Both the position numbers and the translations under genes were made by a program. From an uncultured Clostridia bacterium (GTDB lineage Bacteria > Bacillota > Clostridia > Christensenellales > CAG-138), in the NCBI GenBank assembly GCA_944366945.1, contig CALVWJ010000005.1:81906-145905 (forward strand): a stretch of 64,000 nucleotides of DNA, in the 5' to 3' direction. Of this stretch, positions 53,603-63,405 are shown one piece after another. Numbering within the stretch: the first letter of the stretch is position 1; each line of letters starts with the position of its first letter. Below the pieces are notes generated by a model. That model saw nothing but the letters and a program-made list of their open reading frames with translations. It was not told where the DNA came from and searched no databases.

Positions 53603-55207
53603 ATGTATGACATTCTCATCAAAAACGGCCTGATCGTGGACGGCAGCGGAAAGCCTGCCTTTTACGGTGATCTGGCTGTAAAGGACGGAAAAATCGCCAA
53701 AATTGCTCCGTCCATCCAGGAGTCGGCGGATGAGGTCATGGACGCTTCCGGCCTGCAGGTGGCTCCCGGTTTTATCGACAACCACAGCCACAGCGACAGC
53801 TCGGTGTTCACCGGCAGCGACAGCTATAACTATCTGGAGCAGGGCGTCACCACCCAGGTCGCCGGACAGTGCGGCAGCTCGCCGGCACCCTATTCCGAAA
53901 CCGAACTGGCCGACGCCAAGGCAAAGCTGGATCCCGAAGAGTTCGCCTGCTGGGCCGCCAAGGCGCAGACCCCCACCACCTTTATGAAGGCGGCGGAAGA
54001 GCAGACCTTCGGCACCAACATGGCCTTCTTCATCGGCCAGGGCTCCCTGCGGGAAAAGGCTCTGGGCTATTCCGACGCCGCTCCCACCAAAGAGCAGATG
54101 GACATCATGCAGAAGGATCTCATCGAGGCCATGGAGGCAGGCTATCTGGGTGTGTCCTCCGGTCTGGTGTACGCCCCTTCGGTTTACGCTTCCACCGAGG
54201 AGCTCATTGAACTGGTAAAGGTCATGAAGCCTTACGGCGGCATTTACGCTTCCCACATCCGGGGCGAGGGCGACAACGTCCTCCGCTCGGTGCAGGAGGC
54301 CATCCGCATCGGTGAAGAGGGCGGGGCCCCCGTGCTGATCTCTCACCTGAAGGTCATGGGCAAGCACAACGAAGGCACCAGCCAGAAGCTTCTGAAGGAG
54401 ATCGACGACGCCAACGCCCGGGGCACCACCGTCTGGGCCGACCAGTATCCCTATACCGCCAGCTCGGCCCCGCTGTCCAGTCAGATCCCGCCCAAATATC
54501 TGGTGGGCGGCATCCCGGTGCTGCTGGAACGGCTGAAAAATCCCGAGATCCGGCAGCAGATCCTGTATTCCATCTTCCACGAGGTGAACGAGTTTGAAAG
54601 CGCCATCTATTCGGCCGGCTTTGACGGCACCCTCATTGTGGGGGCCTCTAAAACGCCCGAATATGTGAACAAAACCATCGGCCAGATCGCCAGGGAAGAG
54701 GGCAAGGAGCCCATCGACGCCCTGTGCGACGTGCTGCTGGCCAACGACGCCAGTATGCAGGGCGTGTACTTCAACCAGTGCGCCTCCGATCTGCTGCGGA
54801 TCATGGCCCATCCCAGAGTGTTCCTGGGTTCCGACTGGTCGGACTACCCCGACAGCAAGGTGGACTATGAACAGGCCGGCGGCGGCCATCCCAGAGGCAC
54901 CGCATCCACCGTCCGCCGTCTGGAACTGGTTCGTGACTTCCGCCTGCGGACGCTGGAAGATTCGGTGAAAAACCTCACCTATGACACCGCCCAGGCCATG
55001 GGCATTCCCGAGCACGGTCTTTTGAAAGAGGGCTGGGACGCTAACGTGTGCGTCTTTGACTATGACCGGCTCCATGCCACCGCCGACTTTGCCCATCCCT
55101 ATCGCCAGAGTCAGGGCATCCACTACGTTCTGGTCAACGGCAAGCTGGCCGTCCGGGACGGAAAAGCCCTTGGCGTCCGGGCCGGCAAGGTATTGAAACG
55201 TAAGTAA
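53603..55207 (+). CDS. N-acyl-D-amino-acid deacylase (D-aminoacylase)
   Basis: A 534-residue amidohydrolase-superfamily enzyme that hydrolyses N-acyl-D-amino acids. GFIDNHSHSDSS gives the HxH ligands (His61, His63). The metal-bridging position lies in QVAGQCGSSPAPYS, an unusual Cys as in known D-aminoacylases. Further ligands are in YASHIRGEGD and VLISHLKVMGKHN, and the catalytic Asp is in VFLGSDWSDYP. GGAGGG precedes the ATG at 53603. Confidence 0.92.
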   Translation: MYDILIKNGLIVDGSGKPAFYGDLAVKDGKIAKIAPSIQESADEVMDASGLQVAPGFIDNHSHSDSSVFTGSDSYNYLEQGVTTQVAGQCGSSPAPYSETELADAKAKLDPEEFACWAAKAQTPTTFMKAAEEQTFGTNMAFFIGQGSLREKALGYSDAAPTKEQMDIMQKDLIEAMEAGYLGVSSGLVYAPSVYASTEELIELVKVMKPYGGIYASHIRGEGDNVLRSVQEAIRIGEEGGAPVLISHLKVMGKHNEGTSQKLLKEIDDANARGTTVWADQYPYTASSAPLSSQIPPKYLVGGIPVLLERLKNPEIRQQILYSIFHEVNEFESAIYSAGFDGTLIVGASKTPEYVNKTIGQIAREEGKEPIDALCDVLLANDASMQGVYFNQCASDLLRIMAHPRVFLGSDWSDYPDSKVDYEQAGGGHPRGTASTVRRLELVRDFRLRTLEDSVKNLTYDTAQAMGIPEHGLLKEGWDANVCVFDYDRLHATADFAHPYRQSQGIHYVLVNGKLAVRDGKALGVRAGKVLKRK

Positions 55208-55252
55208 TAGACCCCATATAAATCAAATCCAAACAAAAAGGAGAGTAAGACC

Positions 55253-56794
55253 ATGAAAAAGACATTAGCACTCGTAATCGCCATGATGATGATCGCTGCT
55301 CTGTTTGCCGGCTGCGGCAGCAATGAGCAGGTCTCTGATGGCAAGCGCACCGACATCAACATCCCCCTGGCATCCATCGGTAACACTCTGGACCCCCATG
55401 ACGCCAGCCTGCTGGTCGACCAGAACGTTTGTAACCAGATCTACGAGCCCCTGTGGTACGTGGAAGACGACGCTTCTCTGACCCCCCGTCTAGCGACTGG
55501 CCTCACCGTCAACGATGCCGGTAACGAGATCACCGTTACTCTCCGTGACGACGTCAAGTTCCAGAACGGCGAGCCTCTGAAGGCTTCTGACGTTGTTTAC
55601 AGCTATCAGCGCTGCCTGGACAACTACTACAAGACCGCCTCTCTGCTGGGCCTGACCAAGGTGGAAGCCATCAATGACACCACCGTCAAGTTCACTCTGG
55701 ATGGACCCAACTCGGTCTTCCTGACTACCATGAATGATGTGTGGATCGTCTCTGAGAAGGCCGTTGAGGAGGCCGGTGATCGCTTCGGCGCGATCCCCAC
55801 TCTGGCTGGTACCGGTCCCTATATCCTGGAGTCTTATGACCAGAATACCAAGATCGTCCTGCAGGCCAACAAGGATTATTGGCGTGGGGAAGCCACTATC
55901 AAGACCATCAACTTCACTCCCATGGCCGACTCCTCCACCCAGCTGCTGGCCTTCCAGAACGGCGAGTTCGACTTCTGCAACATCCCCTCTGCCGACTGGG
56001 ACAACGTAGTCGCCAGCGGCAACTTCACCACCGTCCAGGCTCCCAGCCGTCACGTCTCCTACATCGGCCTGAACGTCGGTAAGCCCGAGAGCCCCCTGTA
56101 TGACCTCCGCGTCCGTCAGGCTATCCACTACTGCATCGACAAGGAATCCATGTGTCTGGTCGCCGCTGACGGCTTTGCCGATGTGGCCACCCACTATGTC
56201 CGCGTTGGTTACTTCGAGGGTGCCGAAGGTAAGGGCACTGACTTCTCCTACAATCCCGAAAAGGCCAAGCAGCTGCTGGCTGAGGCCGGCTATCCCAACG
56301 GCTGTGACGTCGGCACCATCTCCGTCATCAACGGCGGCGGCGGCCGTTACATCAAGATCGCCCAGCTGCTGGAGCAGAACATGAAGGACGTTGGCATCAC
56401 CTGTAAGATCGAGATCGGTGAGACCGGCGCCATGCTGGATGATATTGCACAGAACCACACCTACGATATGTTCATTTCCGGCATCACCTACGGCGTCAGC
56501 GTCAGCTTCTATGATTCTTACGGCAACTACGGTAAGTTCGACGACGCAGAAGTCCGGCTGTACGAGAACGAAAACATTGATGCTGACTGGGTCGATGAAA
56601 TGTTCCAGAAGGCCCGCAGCGAGATGGATGCCGCCAAGCGTCTGGCCATCTACAACGAGTTGGAAGCCTATGTCCACGATCAGTGCTGCTACCTGGGCGT
56701 CATGCACATTCAGAACCTGTATGCCTGGAACAAGAACCTGGATGCTTACGCTCCTCTGAACAACTATCTGGTCTATGACTGGAGCTGGAAATAA
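55253..56794 (+). CDS. Peptide ABC transporter substrate-binding lipoprotein
   Basis: A 513-residue SBP_bac_5 (cluster C) binding protein. The signal peptide is MKKTLALVIAMMMIAALFAGC, with lipobox LFAGC and lipidated Cys21. GNTLDPHDASLLVDQNVCNQIYEPL and LRDDVKFQNGEPLKASDVVYS are classic. Such proteins bind dipeptides, oligopeptides or similar solutes outside the membrane. AAAGGAGAG precedes the ATG. Codon use is strongly biased to CTG/ATC/GGC, as expected for high expression. Confidence 0.94.
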   Translation: MKKTLALVIAMMMIAALFAGCGSNEQVSDGKRTDINIPLASIGNTLDPHDASLLVDQNVCNQIYEPLWYVEDDASLTPRLATGLTVNDAGNEITVTLRDDVKFQNGEPLKASDVVYSYQRCLDNYYKTASLLGLTKVEAINDTTVKFTLDGPNSVFLTTMNDVWIVSEKAVEEAGDRFGAIPTLAGTGPYILESYDQNTKIVLQANKDYWRGEATIKTINFTPMADSSTQLLAFQNGEFDFCNIPSADWDNVVASGNFTTVQAPSRHVSYIGLNVGKPESPLYDLRVRQAIHYCIDKESMCLVAADGFADVATHYVRVGYFEGAEGKGTDFSYNPEKAKQLLAEAGYPNGCDVGTISVINGGGGRYIKIAQLLEQNMKDVGITCKIEIGETGAMLDDIAQNHTYDMFISGITYGVSVSFYDSYGNYGKFDDAEVRLYENENIDADWVDEMFQKARSEMDAAKRLAIYNELEAYVHDQCCYLGVMHIQNLYAWNKNLDAYAPLNNYLVYDWSWK

Positions 56795-56859
56795 TTCCAA
56801 CGACGCGTCCAACCACTGATCCAAACCAAGTAATCTGAATCAGCAAGCATCTTTGCTGT

Positions 56860-56884
56860 CTCCCACCGGCTTTGTCGGTGGGAG
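56860..56884 (+). promoter_or_regulatory. Intercistronic hairpin between binding protein and permease genes
   Basis: Perfect 9-bp stem CTCCCACCG / CGGTGGGAG with a 7-nt loop and no T-run. Such structures commonly stabilise the binding-protein mRNA or partly attenuate the permease genes. Confidence 0.6.
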
Positions 56885-56915
56885 GCAGTCCGCTACCTGA
56901 AAAGGAGTATACACG

Positions 56916-57848
56916 ATGATTCGATATGTCGTTAAACGTTTTCTAATGCTCATTCCGCTGGTTCTTTGTATCACGTTCGTTGTCTATGGCCTGATGTCAT
57001 TGGCCCCTGGCGATCCCGCGAGTATCATGCTGCCCTCCAATGCTCCGCAGGAACAAAAGGATGCTTTGAACCATAAACTTGGATATGACCGTCCCTTCCT
57101 TGTCAAATATGCAGATTTTGTCTACAATTTGGTGTTCAAGGGCGACTTCGGTATTTCCTATCGAACCCAGCAGCCCATTATCAACGAGTTTAAGACCCGT
57201 CTCCCCATTTCCATCACACTGGCATTTACCAGCTTGACATTGGCAGCCTGTATCGGCATACCGTTAGGCGTGCTGTCGGCCGTCAAGCAGTATTCTCTGC
57301 TGGACACCATCCCCTCTGTGATGGCAATGACCCTGTCGGCCGTACCGTCCTTCTGGTTTGGTATGATGCTGATATACTTCCTTGCGTATAAGCTAGGCCT
57401 GTTCCCATCCTACGGTATGGGCGGAATCGAGCACTGGGTCCTGCCCACCCTGACCATCGCGGTGGTCTATGCGGCAGAGATCCTGCGTTACACCCGTTCC
57501 TCCATGCTGGAGACCATCCGTGCTGACTATGTGCGTACCGCCCGAGCCAAGGGCGTTGCCGAGCGTACCGTTATCTGGAAGCACGCCATGAAGAACGGCC
57601 TGCTGCCGGTGATCACCCTGCTGGGCAGCTCTTTTGGTGCACAGATCGGCGGCGCCATCGTCACCGAAAACCTGTACAATCTGCCTGGTCTTGGAACGCT
57701 GACTCTGCTGTCCATCAATATGCGTGATACACCTACCGTCGTGGCCACCTCGGTGATTTTCGCCACGCTGTATAATATCATCCTCATTCTGGTGGACCTG
57801 ATGTACGCCTTCATCGATCCCCGTATCAAGGCCAAGTATTCCAGATAA
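56916..57848 (+). CDS. Dipeptide/oligopeptide ABC permease (DppB type)
   Basis: A 310-residue permease with six hydrophobic helices. It starts MIRYVVKRFLMLIPLVL and has the family APGDPA motif. The EAA loop is DYVRTARAKGVAERTVIWKHAMKNGLLPV, which contacts the ATPases. AAAGGAG precedes the ATG. It forms the heterodimeric channel with the next gene product. Confidence 0.95.
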   Translation: MIRYVVKRFLMLIPLVLCITFVVYGLMSLAPGDPASIMLPSNAPQEQKDALNHKLGYDRPFLVKYADFVYNLVFKGDFGISYRTQQPIINEFKTRLPISITLAFTSLTLAACIGIPLGVLSAVKQYSLLDTIPSVMAMTLSAVPSFWFGMMLIYFLAYKLGLFPSYGMGGIEHWVLPTLTIAVVYAAEILRYTRSSMLETIRADYVRTARAKGVAERTVIWKHAMKNGLLPVITLLGSSFGAQIGGAIVTENLYNLPGLGTLTLLSINMRDTPTVVATSVIFATLYNIILILVDLMYAFIDPRIKAKYSR

Positions 57849-57860
57849 GGAGGCAGAACG

Positions 57861-58733
57861 ATGAAAAAGAACAGAAGACAATCCCGCGCAATCGTGCGGT
57901 TAAAAGAAATCTGGCGTCGATTCTGCAAAAACAGAATTGCTTTGGCCGGCTTCATTGTATTTATGTGCATCATGATGGTGGTGGTATTTGCCGACGTCAT
58001 CGTGCCTTATGAAATGACGGAAAAACCCTCTCCTCAGGACCGCCTTACGCCCCCCTGCGCCGAGCATCCCTTCGGCACCGATGAGTTCGGACGCAGCGTA
58101 TTCGCCCGAATCATCCACGCGGCCCCCAACTCGCTGTTCATCGGCTTTACCGTTTCGTTCGGCAGCTTGCTGGTGGGCGGTACCCTGGGCATCGCCTGCG
58201 GCTATTTCGGCGGCAGATTTGACAACCTGATCATGCGTTTCCTGGATATGATCTCCGCTCTGCCCGGAAGCCTGCTGGCCATCGTCATGGTGGCCGTGCT
58301 GGGTCCCAATATGCGCAACCTGATCATCGCGCTGATCGTGGGTCACATTGCCAGCTTTGCCCGAATGTGCCGTTCGGTGGCGCTGAGCATTTCCGAGCAG
58401 GAATACGTCAAGGCCGCAAAGGCCGGCGGTTCCAGCGACCTGCGCATCATTTTCCGTCACGCGGTTCCCAACGCGGCCAGTACGCTGATCATCAACACCA
58501 CCATGAGTATTTCCGGTGTTATCCTCAGCGCCTGCTCCCTGAGCTTTATCGGTCTGGGCGTTCAGCCTCCCAAGCCCGAGTGGGGCGCTATGCTGAACGA
58601 CGCGCGACAGTACTTTAACGGCAGTCCCTATCTGATGGTCATTCCCGGTCTGGCGATCTTGATCACCTCCATTTCGATCAACATGATGGGCGACGGTCTT
58701 CGGGACGCTCTCGACCCGAAACTGAAGTCGTAA
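57861..58733 (+). CDS. Dipeptide/oligopeptide ABC permease (DppC type)
   Basis: A 290-residue permease with an N-terminal OppC_N helix (RIALAGFIVFMCIMMVVVFADVI), the HPFGTDEFGRSVFARII signature and the EAA loop EYVKAAKAGGSSDLRIIFRHAVPN. AAGGAGG precedes the ATG. It lies 12 bp after dppB-like and 12 bp before the first ATPase gene. Confidence 0.95.
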   Translation: MKKNRRQSRAIVRLKEIWRRFCKNRIALAGFIVFMCIMMVVVFADVIVPYEMTEKPSPQDRLTPPCAEHPFGTDEFGRSVFARIIHAAPNSLFIGFTVSFGSLLVGGTLGIACGYFGGRFDNLIMRFLDMISALPGSLLAIVMVAVLGPNMRNLIIALIVGHIASFARMCRSVALSISEQEYVKAAKAGGSSDLRIIFRHAVPNAASTLIINTTMSISGVILSACSLSFIGLGVQPPKPEWGAMLNDARQYFNGSPYLMVIPGLAILITSISINMMGDGLRDALDPKLKS

Positions 58734-58745
58734 GGAGGTCTCTTT

Positions 58746-59744
58746 ATGAGTGAAGTCAATCATACTCCTTTCCTTGAAGTCAAAGATCTCCGGATCATCT
58801 ATAAGACCGATCTGGAAACGGTCTATGCTGTCAACGGCATCAGCTTTAAGCTGGAAAAAGGCCAGACCCTGGGTCTGGTAGGTGAGACCGGCGCCGGCAA
58901 GACCACCACCGCTCTGTCGCTGCTGCGGCTGCTGCCCGAGCGCACCGGTAAGGTGGTAGACGGCACCATCACCATCGAGGGTCAGGATCTGGCCACTATG
59001 GACGACGAAGCCCTGCGCCAGATGCGCGGCGGCCAGATCGCCATGATCTTCCAGGATCCCATGACCTCTCTGAACCCCGTCATGACGGTTGCCGATCAGA
59101 TCGGCGAGTCCATCATGATCCACAACCCCGAGTTCAACAAAGAACAGATTCTGGGCCGTGTCAAAGAGGTTCTGAATCTGGTGGGTATCGCCGAAAACCG
59201 CGCTTCCGACTATCCTCACCAGTTCTCCGGCGGTATGAAGCAGCGCGTGGTCATCGCCATGGCCCTGGCCTGTAATCCCCACCTGATCATCGCGGACGAG
59301 CCCACCACCGCTCTGGATGTTACCATCCAGGCACAGGTGATCTCCATGATGCGCAATCTGCGTGATACCCTGGGCACTGCTATGATCATGATCACTCACG
59401 ACCTGGGCATCGTGGCCCAGACCTGTGACAACGTGGCCATCATGTATGCCGGTGAGCTGATCGAAGTGGGCACCGCAGAGGATATCTTCTGCGCCGAAAA
59501 GCACCATCCCTATACCGTCGGTCTGTTCGGTTCCATTCCCAACCTGAACGTCAAGGTCGACCGTCTGAGCCCCATCCCCGGCCTAATGCCCGACCCCACC
59601 AACCTGCCCGAGGGCTGCCCCTTCGCCCCCCGCTGCAACAAGTGTATGCCCATCTGTGAGAAACAAAAGCCCGGAGTCTATCAGGACGGCGAACACCAGA
59701 TCCGCTGCCACCTGTTCACCGGCGCCGCAAAGGGGGGTCAGTAA
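58746..59744 (+). CDS. Dipeptide/oligopeptide ABC ATPase (DppD type)
   Basis: A 332-residue ATP-binding subunit. Walker A is GETGAGKTT, the Q-loop region is [13 protein letters not shown], the signature is FSGGMKQRV and Walker B is [13 protein letters not shown]. The C-terminal oligo_HPY extension has cysteines ([16 protein letters not shown]) that in relatives bind an iron-sulfur cluster. AAGGAGG precedes the ATG. Its stop directly abuts the next ATG (TAA|ATG). Confidence 0.96.
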   Translation: MSEVNHTPFLEVKDLRIIYKTDLETVYAVNGISFKLEKGQTLGLVGETGAGKTTTALSLLRLLPERTGKVVDGTITIEGQDLATMDDEALRQMRGGQIAMIFQDPMTSLNPVMTVADQIGESIMIHNPEFNKEQILGRVKEVLNLVGIAENRASDYPHQFSGGMKQRVVIAMALACNPHLIIADEPTTALDVTIQAQVISMMRNLRDTLGTAMIMITHDLGIVAQTCDNVAIMYAGELIEVGTAEDIFCAEKHHPYTVGLFGSIPNLNVKVDRLSPIPGLMPDPTNLPEGCPFAPRCNKCMPICEKQKPGVYQDGEHQIRCHLFTGAAKGGQ

Positions 59745-60713
59745 ATGGCTGAACTGAAAACTGCTGCTCCGTTGATGGAAGCAAGAAACCTGACCAAGAT
59801 CTTCAACGTGTCCCGCGGCATGCTGCACGCGGTGGACGGCGTTGACTTCAAGATCTATCCCGGTCAGACCCTGGGCGTTGTCGGTGAGTCCGGCTGCGGT
59901 AAGTCCACCCTGGGCAATACTATCCTGCGGCTGACCGAGCCCACCTCCGGTGAAATGTACTTCGAAGGTAAGGAATACTCCAAGGTCGGTAAGCGTGAAA
60001 TGCGCGAAATGCGCAAGGATATGCAGATGATCTTCCAGGATCCCTATTCCAGTATCGACCCCCGTATGTGCGTGGCCGATATCATTGCCGAGTACATGAT
60101 CATCAACCGTACCTATAAGACCAAGCGCGAGATCTATGCCCAGGTGGAAAAGCTGATGGACACCGTCGGCCTGGCCAAGCGTCTGGCAGAAGCCTATCCC
60201 CATGAGCTGGACGGCGGCCGCCGCCAGCGTATCGGCGTTGCCCGCGCTCTGTCCCTGAACCCCAAGTTCATCGTCTGCGACGAGCCGGTTTCCGCTCTGG
60301 ACGTGTCCATTCAGGCACAGATCCTCAACCTGCTGATGGACCTGCAGGATGAGTACAAGCTGACCTATATGTTCATCACCCACAACCTGAGCGTGGTCAA
60401 GCAAATTTCCTCCGACATCATGGTTATGTATCTGGGTAAGTGCGTGGAGCGGGCCACCTCTGACGAGCTGTTCGCCAATCCCCGCCATCCCTATACCAAG
60501 GCCCTGCTGTCCGCCATCCCCGTTCCCGACATTTCCATGCGCAACAAGGAGATCCACCTGATCCAGGGCGAAGTTACCAGCCCCATCAACCCCAAGCCCG
60601 GCTGCCGTTTCGCCGCCCGCTGCCCCATGGCCCGTCCCGAGTGCAGCCAGGAGAGCCCGCCTCTGCGTGAAGTGTCGCCCAACCATTTCGTCGCCTGTCA
60701 TTTGGAGGAATAA
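59745..60713 (+). CDS. Dipeptide/oligopeptide ABC ATPase (DppF type)
   Basis: A 322-residue ATP-binding subunit. Walker A is GESGCGKST, the Q-loop is MIFQDPYSSIDPR and Walker B is FIVCDEPVSALDV. The ABC signature, usually LSGGQ, reads LDGGR here (HELDGGRRQRIGVARAL). The C-terminal cysteine region is CRFAARCPMARPECSQ. The asymmetric signature would make one of the two ATP sites atypical. It directly follows the DppD-type gene without a gap. Confidence 0.95.
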   Translation: MAELKTAAPLMEARNLTKIFNVSRGMLHAVDGVDFKIYPGQTLGVVGESGCGKSTLGNTILRLTEPTSGEMYFEGKEYSKVGKREMREMRKDMQMIFQDPYSSIDPRMCVADIIAEYMIINRTYKTKREIYAQVEKLMDTVGLAKRLAEAYPHELDGGRRQRIGVARALSLNPKFIVCDEPVSALDVSIQAQILNLLMDLQDEYKLTYMFITHNLSVVKQISSDIMVMYLGKCVERATSDELFANPRHPYTKALLSAIPVPDISMRNKEIHLIQGEVTSPINPKPGCRFAARCPMARPECSQESPPLREVSPNHFVACHLEE

Positions 60714-60716
60714 GTC

Positions 60717-61901
60717 ATGGATCTGTGCTTTTTGAAATCCGCTGCCGCTCAGGCCGCGTCTTATGCCGTCGCCCTTCGCCGTGAGATCCACAGCCATCCC
60801 GAACTGTCCGACCGGGAGGAGCAAACCTCCGCTCTGGTCTGCCGGGAACTGGAACGGCTGAACATTCCCTACACCGTGCTGCCCGGTATGCACGGTGTGG
60901 TGGGCATGATCTCTTCCGGCAGAGAAGGCCCCACGGTGGCCCTGCGGGCCGACATGGACGCGCTGCCCATTCAGGAGCAGACCGGGCTCGCGTTTGCCTC
61001 TCAAAAGGAGGGCGTGATGCACGCCTGCGGCCATGACGTTCATACCGCGGTCCTGTTGGGAACCGCCTCGGTGCTGGCAGAGAACAAGGCGCTTTTCCGT
61101 GGCAATGTCAAACTGTTTTTCCAGCCCGCGGAAGAAGGGGTTGGCGGCGCGAAGCGTATGATTGCCGCAGGATGCATGGAAAATCCCCATGTAGAGGCCG
61201 TGTTCGGCCTGCATTCCGCCCCCAGACTGCCGGCGGGAAAAATCGGCACCAAGCCCGGTTGGACCTCTGCCAGCAGCGATGAGATCAAGATCCGTGTGCA
61301 CGGCAAAAGCGCCCACGGCGCTTCTCCCGATGAGGGTGTGGACGCCATCTACATCGCCAGCCAGCTGGTGGTGGCCCTCTACGGGCTGATGGCCCGCCGT
61401 GTCCGGGGTACCGATTCCATCGCCCTGAATGTAGGTAAGTTCCATGCCGGCAACGCAAATAACATCATTTGCGAATGTGCCGAGCTGGAAGCGATGTATC
61501 GCACCTTCCGGGCCGACACCCGTCAGCGCATGAAGCAGGAGATCTGTGACCTGGTGCACAGCCTCTGCAAGGGTTTTGGCGGTTGGGCCGAGATCACCAT
61601 TGAGGAAGGCTATGACGGTCATGCCAACGACGCCGACCGAACCCGCCGGCTGATGGAACTCAGCCGGGAGCTGATGGGGGAGGACGCCTTCGTTTTGCGG
61701 GAGACCCCCGATATGGGCACCGAAGACTTCTGTTACTTTGGCCAAAAGGCCCCCGCGGTCTTTTTTGACCTGGGTACCGGAAGCGCTCCCGGCCATCCCG
61801 TCATGCCCCTTCACAGCAGCCGGTTCACCGTGGACGAGGATGCGCTGTATTACGGCATCCTGATGGAAGCGGCGCTGGCGCTGGACTACTTATCTCTGTA
61901 A
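60717..61901 (+). CDS. M20 family amidohydrolase (cargo)
   Basis: A 394-residue M20D hydrolase: ALRADMDALPI, MHACGHDVHTAVLLGTASVL, FFQPAEEGVGGA and KSAHGASPDEGVDA are the metal, catalytic and dimerisation motifs. It probably deacylates N-acyl amino acids or cleaves peptides brought in by the importer. GGAGG sits 9 nt upstream, overlapping the end of the ATPase gene, so it belongs to the operon. It is distinct from the two host M20 proteins in this window. Confidence 0.92.
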   Translation: MDLCFLKSAAAQAASYAVALRREIHSHPELSDREEQTSALVCRELERLNIPYTVLPGMHGVVGMISSGREGPTVALRADMDALPIQEQTGLAFASQKEGVMHACGHDVHTAVLLGTASVLAENKALFRGNVKLFFQPAEEGVGGAKRMIAAGCMENPHVEAVFGLHSAPRLPAGKIGTKPGWTSASSDEIKIRVHGKSAHGASPDEGVDAIYIASQLVVALYGLMARRVRGTDSIALNVGKFHAGNANNIICECAELEAMYRTFRADTRQRMKQEICDLVHSLCKGFGGWAEITIEEGYDGHANDADRTRRLMELSRELMGEDAFVLRETPDMGTEDFCYFGQKAPAVFFDLGTGSAPGHPVMPLHSSRFTVDEDALYYGILMEAALALDYLSL

Positions 61902-61926
61902 GGTTCGAATAGACATACTCTCCTAA

Positions 61927-61965
61927 GGAAGAACTCTGCCGACGCTTTGTCGACAGGGTTCTTCC
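61927..61965 (+). terminator. Imperfect hairpin after the cargo M20 gene
   Basis: GGAAGAAC at 61927-61934 pairs with GTTCTTCC at 61958-61965, and CTG/CAG and CGAC/GTCG pair inside. No strong T-run, so it may be an attenuator before the M55 gene. Confidence 0.45.
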
Positions 61966-62019
61966 GCGTATAGGCTCTGTTGCAGCCGTCACCGATTTTT
62001 TGAAAGGAGCGCTTGTGCT

Positions 62020-62052
62020 ATGCGTGTTTTTATCAGTGCCGATATCGAAGGC
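62020..62052 (+). pseudogene. M55 D-aminopeptidase, first 11 codons only
   Basis: GAAAGGAG precedes an ATG that gives MRVFISADIEG, the conserved N-terminus of M55 (DppA-type) D-aminopeptidases, whose Asp and Glu are metal ligands. After codon 11 the frame enters IS256 sequence and stops at 62098-62100. The rest of the gene is absent. The intact gene would have completed a D-peptide degradation set. Confidence 0.65.
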
Positions 62053-63405
62053 AGGTGCCGTCAAGAGTTATGCGCAAATTCGTTTGCAGGCTCTGGCTAA
62101 ATGAAGTCAGCCAGCAATAGAGACGTCTTCCAGAGCCGCCTCCAAGTGCTTCATGTTCATGTATTTCTTGTTGCCCCACTGGGTACCTGCCACGTGGCGC
62201 AGCCGGGCGCAGACCAGCATCAGGGCGGAATTTCCGTTAGGGAACGTCCCCACCACACGGGTGCGCCGACGGATCTCACGGTTCAGCCGCTCGATCACGT
62301 TGTTTGTACGGATGCGGGTCCAATGCTCGCTGGGAAAATCGCAGTAGGTCAGCGTCTCCTCAATGCCGTCCTCGACCTTCCTGGCAGCCTCTTTCAGCTT
62401 CATTTCTCGCAGCTGAGCCACCACAGCTTTAGCCTTTTCACGGGCGGCCTTCTTGCTTTCCTGAGCATGGATCGCTTTGAGCATTTTCGCCACAATTTTG
62501 ACCTTGGATTTAGGCACAACAGAGAAAACGTTGCGGTAGAAATGCACCGTGCAGCGCTGGTATTTGGCGTCAGGAAACACTTCTCCCACGGCTTCCAGCA
62601 TTCCTAGACACTTGTCCCCAACAATGAGTTTCACGCCGTCTAGCCCCGGCCTTTGAGCCACTGGAAGAAATTCACCCAGCTGGCCTTGTCCTCCTTCATG
62701 CCCTCGGCGGCTCCCAAAACCTCACGAAAACCGTCCTCATTTACCGCAATTGCCACCAAAATCGCAACATTTTCGTACTCTCCACCCCAGTTGCGCCGCA
62801 GGTAGATACCGTCCACATAGACGTATGGATACCGTCCACCCTGCAAGGGGCGGTTGCGCCAATCCTCGATGTGAACGTAGGCTTTCTTGTTCAGTTCACT
62901 GATGGTAGCAGGCGAGACCTTGCTGCCCCACAGTGCCTCGGTGATGTCCTCCACACAGCGCACGGAGACACCGGCAAGGTACATCTCGATGAGGGCCTCC
63001 TCCACGCTGCTCTCCCGGCGGCGATACCGTTCGATGATGGCTGTTTCAAAAGAGACGCCCTTGAGCCGGGGTACATGGAGCGTCACGTCTCCGGAGGTGG
63101 TGGTAAGGTTCCGGTCATAGTGACCGCTGCGGTAACCCTGGCGAGCTTCGTTGCGTTCGTAGCGGGCAGCCTGGGTCAGCATCGAAGCCTCCTGTTCTAG
63201 CAGCTCATTCAGTGTTTCTTCTACACTGCCTCGGACCAATTCCTTGATCTGCCCCTTGATAACTTCCTCGTTTAGCTGTACAATTTTCTCGGACATGGTT
63301 TACAGACTCCTTTCAGAATGGTGTGTGGTAACTCCATTCTATCAGAGATCTGCAAACCGTGTCTCTTTTTATTCCTATTCAATTTGCGCAACTTATTGTA
63401 CTTTA
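62053..63405 (-). mobile_element. IS256-family insertion sequence (approximate ends)
   Basis: About 1.35 kb with a minus-strand transposase and imperfect terminal inverted repeats. The left end reads GTCAAGAGTTATGCGCAAATT (62060-62080) without its central few bases matching perfectly. The right end, reversed, reads GTACAATAAGTTGCGCAAATT. Ends are placed by where M55 and tnpV homology stop. No target duplication is visible, since the flanks come from two different genes. Confidence 0.7.
62107..63296 (-). pseudogene. IS256-family transposase, frameshifted
   Basis: A mutator-type DDE transposase in two frames. Codons from 63296 to about 62650 give QGYRSGHYDRN, HVPRLKG and YVYVDGIYLRRNW (first Asp). 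The frame then stops at TAG 62640-62642. The second frame continues with GLDGVKLIVGDKCLGM (second Asp) and TNNVIERLNREIRRRTRVVG (Glu). One base is missing near 62645. Without the lesion it would be about 396 residues, the family norm. Probably inactive unless frameshifting occurs. Confidence 0.88.

Noticed and set aside
52475..55123. A very long (882-codon) open frame antisense to DUF917 and the D-aminoacylase gene
   Set aside because: It mirrors codon bias of the genuine plus-strand genes, has no SD and no recognisable domain. The plus-strand frames carry clear family motifs.
57900..61814. Long antisense open frames (about 535 and 743 codons) opposite the ABC permease and ATPase genes
   Set aside because: Shadow frames produced by strong codon bias. 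Composition is His/Gln/Gly/Asp-rich repeats, without family motifs.
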